NCBI GenBank assembly: GCA_964506935.1
Contig: CAZDOD010000151.1
Coordinates: 1 to 7,285, forward strand
Direction: 5' to 3'
Length of the DNA: 7,285 nt
Source of the DNA: CAZDOD01 sp964506935
GTDB taxonomy: Bacteria > Desulfobacterota > Zymogenia > Zymogenales > Zymogenaceae
The position numbers and the translations under genes are program-made. Positions 6,212 through 7,285 of the stretch are shown here, one piece after another. Under the pieces are notes generated by a model. It was given only the letters and a program-made list of their open reading frames with translations, was not told the DNA's origin and made no database searches. Numbering within the stretch: the first letter of the stretch is position 1; the number at the start of each line of letters is the position of its first letter.

Positions 6212-7013
6212 AAAGAGAAAGCCCTCCCGGCTCGATCTACTCCTCGTTGAGAGGGGCATCGTCCCAACGAGGGAAAAGGCCGGTGCCGTCATAATGGCGG
6301 GCTCGGTCTTTGTCGATGGAAGGCGGGTCGACAAGGCCGGAAAAAAGATAAAGCACGACGCCGAGATCACCATCTCCTCCAGATCCAAATCGTCGAAATC
6401 AGAAGCCGAAAACCCATATGTCAGCCGCGGGGGGCTGAAGCTCGACGGCGCCATCAGGTCCTTTAAAATCGACGTCGCGGATAAAACGGCACTCGATGTC
6501 GGGGCGTCGACGGGGGGATTTACCGACTGCCTACTTACACTCGGTGCAAAAAAAGTCTACGCCCTCGACGTCGGATACGGGCAGCTCGCATGGAAGTTGA
6601 GGACCGATCCCAGGGTAATCCCAATAGAAAGGACAAATATCAGGTCGGTGAATAAAGAGGATTTCGATGACGATATCGACCTCGTCGTTATAGACGTCTC
6701 TTTTATATCTCTTACGAAAGTGCTACCAACAGTAAAATATTTATCTTCGGGGGGATTAGATGTCGTCGCCCTCATAAAGCCCCAGTTCGAGGCCGGAAGG
6801 GAAAATGTCGGAAAAGGTGGGGTCGTGAGGGATACCGAGATCCACAAAAAGGTAATAAGTGACATAAAGAATTTTTCTGAAGAGATCGGCTTTTACGTTT
6901 TGGGGATATGTGAATCACCCCTATTAGGGCCGAAGGGGAACAGGGAATTCTTCATACATCTCTCTTTAAATCCTAAAAAAGCCAAGAGGTTTAAAAATGT
7001 CCTCAAAGATTAA
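6186..7013 (+). CDS. tlyA: TlyA-family rRNA (cytidine-2'-O)-methyltransferase
   Basis: SAM-dependent ribose 2'-O-methyltransferase. Studied TlyA proteins modify C1920 of 23S rRNA, and some also C1409 of 16S rRNA; older annotations call them hemolysins. The 275-residue product has an N-terminal S4 RNA-binding domain (SRLDLLLVERGIVPTREKA, about 14-32, up to about 75), the junction NPYVSRGGLKL, and a Rossmann methyltransferase domain with motif I LDVGASTGGFTDCLL (103-117), VVIDVSFISL (167-176), LIKPQFEAGRENVGKGGVVR (196-215) and GPKGNREFF. K85, D170, K198 and E254 form the expected K-D-K-E set. At 275 residues it matches the longer family members, so dual 16S/23S specificity is possible but not shown. 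The start is uncertain: TTG 6186 (AAAGAG 5 nt upstream) is listed; GTG 6180 is an alternative two codons earlier. Both lie inside dxs, giving a 26-32 nt overlap, and no other start precedes the S4 domain. Confidence 0.95.
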   Translation: MTESESRDRKRKPSRLDLLLVERGIVPTREKAGAVIMAGSVFVDGRRVDKAGKKIKHDAEITISSRSKSSKSEAENPYVSRGGLKLDGAIRSFKIDVADKTALDVGASTGGFTDCLLTLGAKKVYALDVGYGQLAWKLRTDPRVIPIERTNIRSVNKEDFDDDIDLVVIDVSFISLTKVLPTVKYLSSGGLDVVALIKPQFEAGRENVGKGGVVRDTEIHKKVISDIKNFSEEIGFYVLGICESPLLGPKGNREFFIHLSLNPKKAKRFKNVLKD

Positions 7014-7285
7014 TAAACAATCTTTTTTCGACACCGAACTCCCGATCGTTTTCGCACACCGCGGGGCAAGCGGCTATTTTCCCGAAAATACGATCCTCGC
7101 CTTCGCCGAGGCGATAGAATCGGGCACCAACTACATAGAGACCGACGCCCACCTGACAAAGGACGATATCCCCATCCTCCATCACGACGAGAACCTCAAG
7201 GACACAACGGGGAAAGATAAGCTCATCGGGGAGCTCACGTATGATGAAATCAAAAAATTGGACGCGGGATTCAACTTCACTCCCG
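6997..7285 (+). CDS. Glycerophosphodiester phosphodiesterase family protein (partial, 3' end outside window)
   Basis: Hydrolyses glycerophosphodiesters from phospholipid turnover to sn-glycerol 3-phosphate and an alcohol. Ninety-six codons are visible. The TIM-barrel signature is clear: AHRGASGYFPENTILAF (20-36) with catalytic H21; YIETDAHLTKDD (46-57) with metal ligands E48 and D50; and ILHHDENL (60-67) with catalytic H63 and D64. No signal peptide is present, so this looks like a cytoplasmic, UgpQ-like form rather than a periplasmic GlpQ; that is an inference from the N-terminus alone. ATG 6997 has AGAGG (6985-6989) 7 nt upstream and overlaps the end of tlyA by 17 nt, suggesting coupled translation as the next member of the operon. 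Confidence 0.93.
   Translation, partial: MSSKINKQSFFDTELPIVFAHRGASGYFPENTILAFAEAIESGTNYIETDAHLTKDDIPILHHDENLKDTTGKDKLIGELTYDEIKKLDAGFNFTP

Noticed and set aside
1..7285. Search for a defence system, mobile element, CRISPR array, tRNA/rRNA or other undescribed system
   Set aside because: All but short gaps are occupied by recognised housekeeping genes. No repeats, integrase or transposase motifs, or RNA-gene signatures were seen.

Overview
The window is an ordinary chromosomal stretch, densely packed with bacterial housekeeping genes. One gene on the minus strand (tsaD, cut by the left edge) diverges from a plus-strand series of seven genes: xseA, an M23 metallopeptidase, xseB, ispA, dxs, tlyA and a glycerophosphodiester phosphodiesterase (cut by the right edge). 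Everything is recognisable from conserved motifs. No RNA gene, mobile element, CRISPR array, long repeat or clear rho-independent terminator was seen.

Organism: the order xseA - M23 peptidase - xseB - ispA - dxs - tlyA resembles what I recall from Desulfobacterota/Deltaproteobacteria such as Geobacter and relatives. The secreted peptidase fits an organism with a peptidoglycan wall. Codon choice mixes GC-rich codons (CTC, GCC, GAC) with many ATA (Ile) and AGG/AGA (Arg) codons, and the intergenic gaps are AT-rich. The assignment to this group is an inference of moderate-to-low confidence.

Layout: 1-630 minus, N-terminal two thirds of TsaD. 631-730, a divergent intergenic region with back-to-back candidate sigma70 promoters. 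731-2041, xseA from a TTG start. 2028-2900, the exported M23 peptidase, overlapping xseA by 14 nt. 2901-2967, a short gap with a good candidate promoter. 2968-3255, xseB. 3256-3399, an AT-rich spacer with a ten-G run and a strong ribosome binding site. 3400-4290, ispA, whose only sensible start is ATT. 4295-6211, dxs. 6186-7013, tlyA, overlapping dxs. 6997-7285, the start of a GDPD gene, overlapping tlyA.

How the genes work together: Dxs makes 1-deoxy-D-xylulose 5-phosphate, the entry metabolite of the MEP isoprenoid pathway, and IspA condenses the resulting IPP/DMAPP into farnesyl (or geranylgeranyl) diphosphate for quinone and undecaprenyl carriers. XseA and XseB are the two subunits of exonuclease VII. 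TsaD makes t6A in ANN-decoding tRNAs and TlyA is an rRNA ribose methyltransferase, so translation fidelity is a second theme. The peptidase and the phosphodiesterase act on envelope material.

I do not see a new biological system here. The points most worth a second look concern translation starts, above all the apparent ATT start of ispA, and the promoter arrangement.
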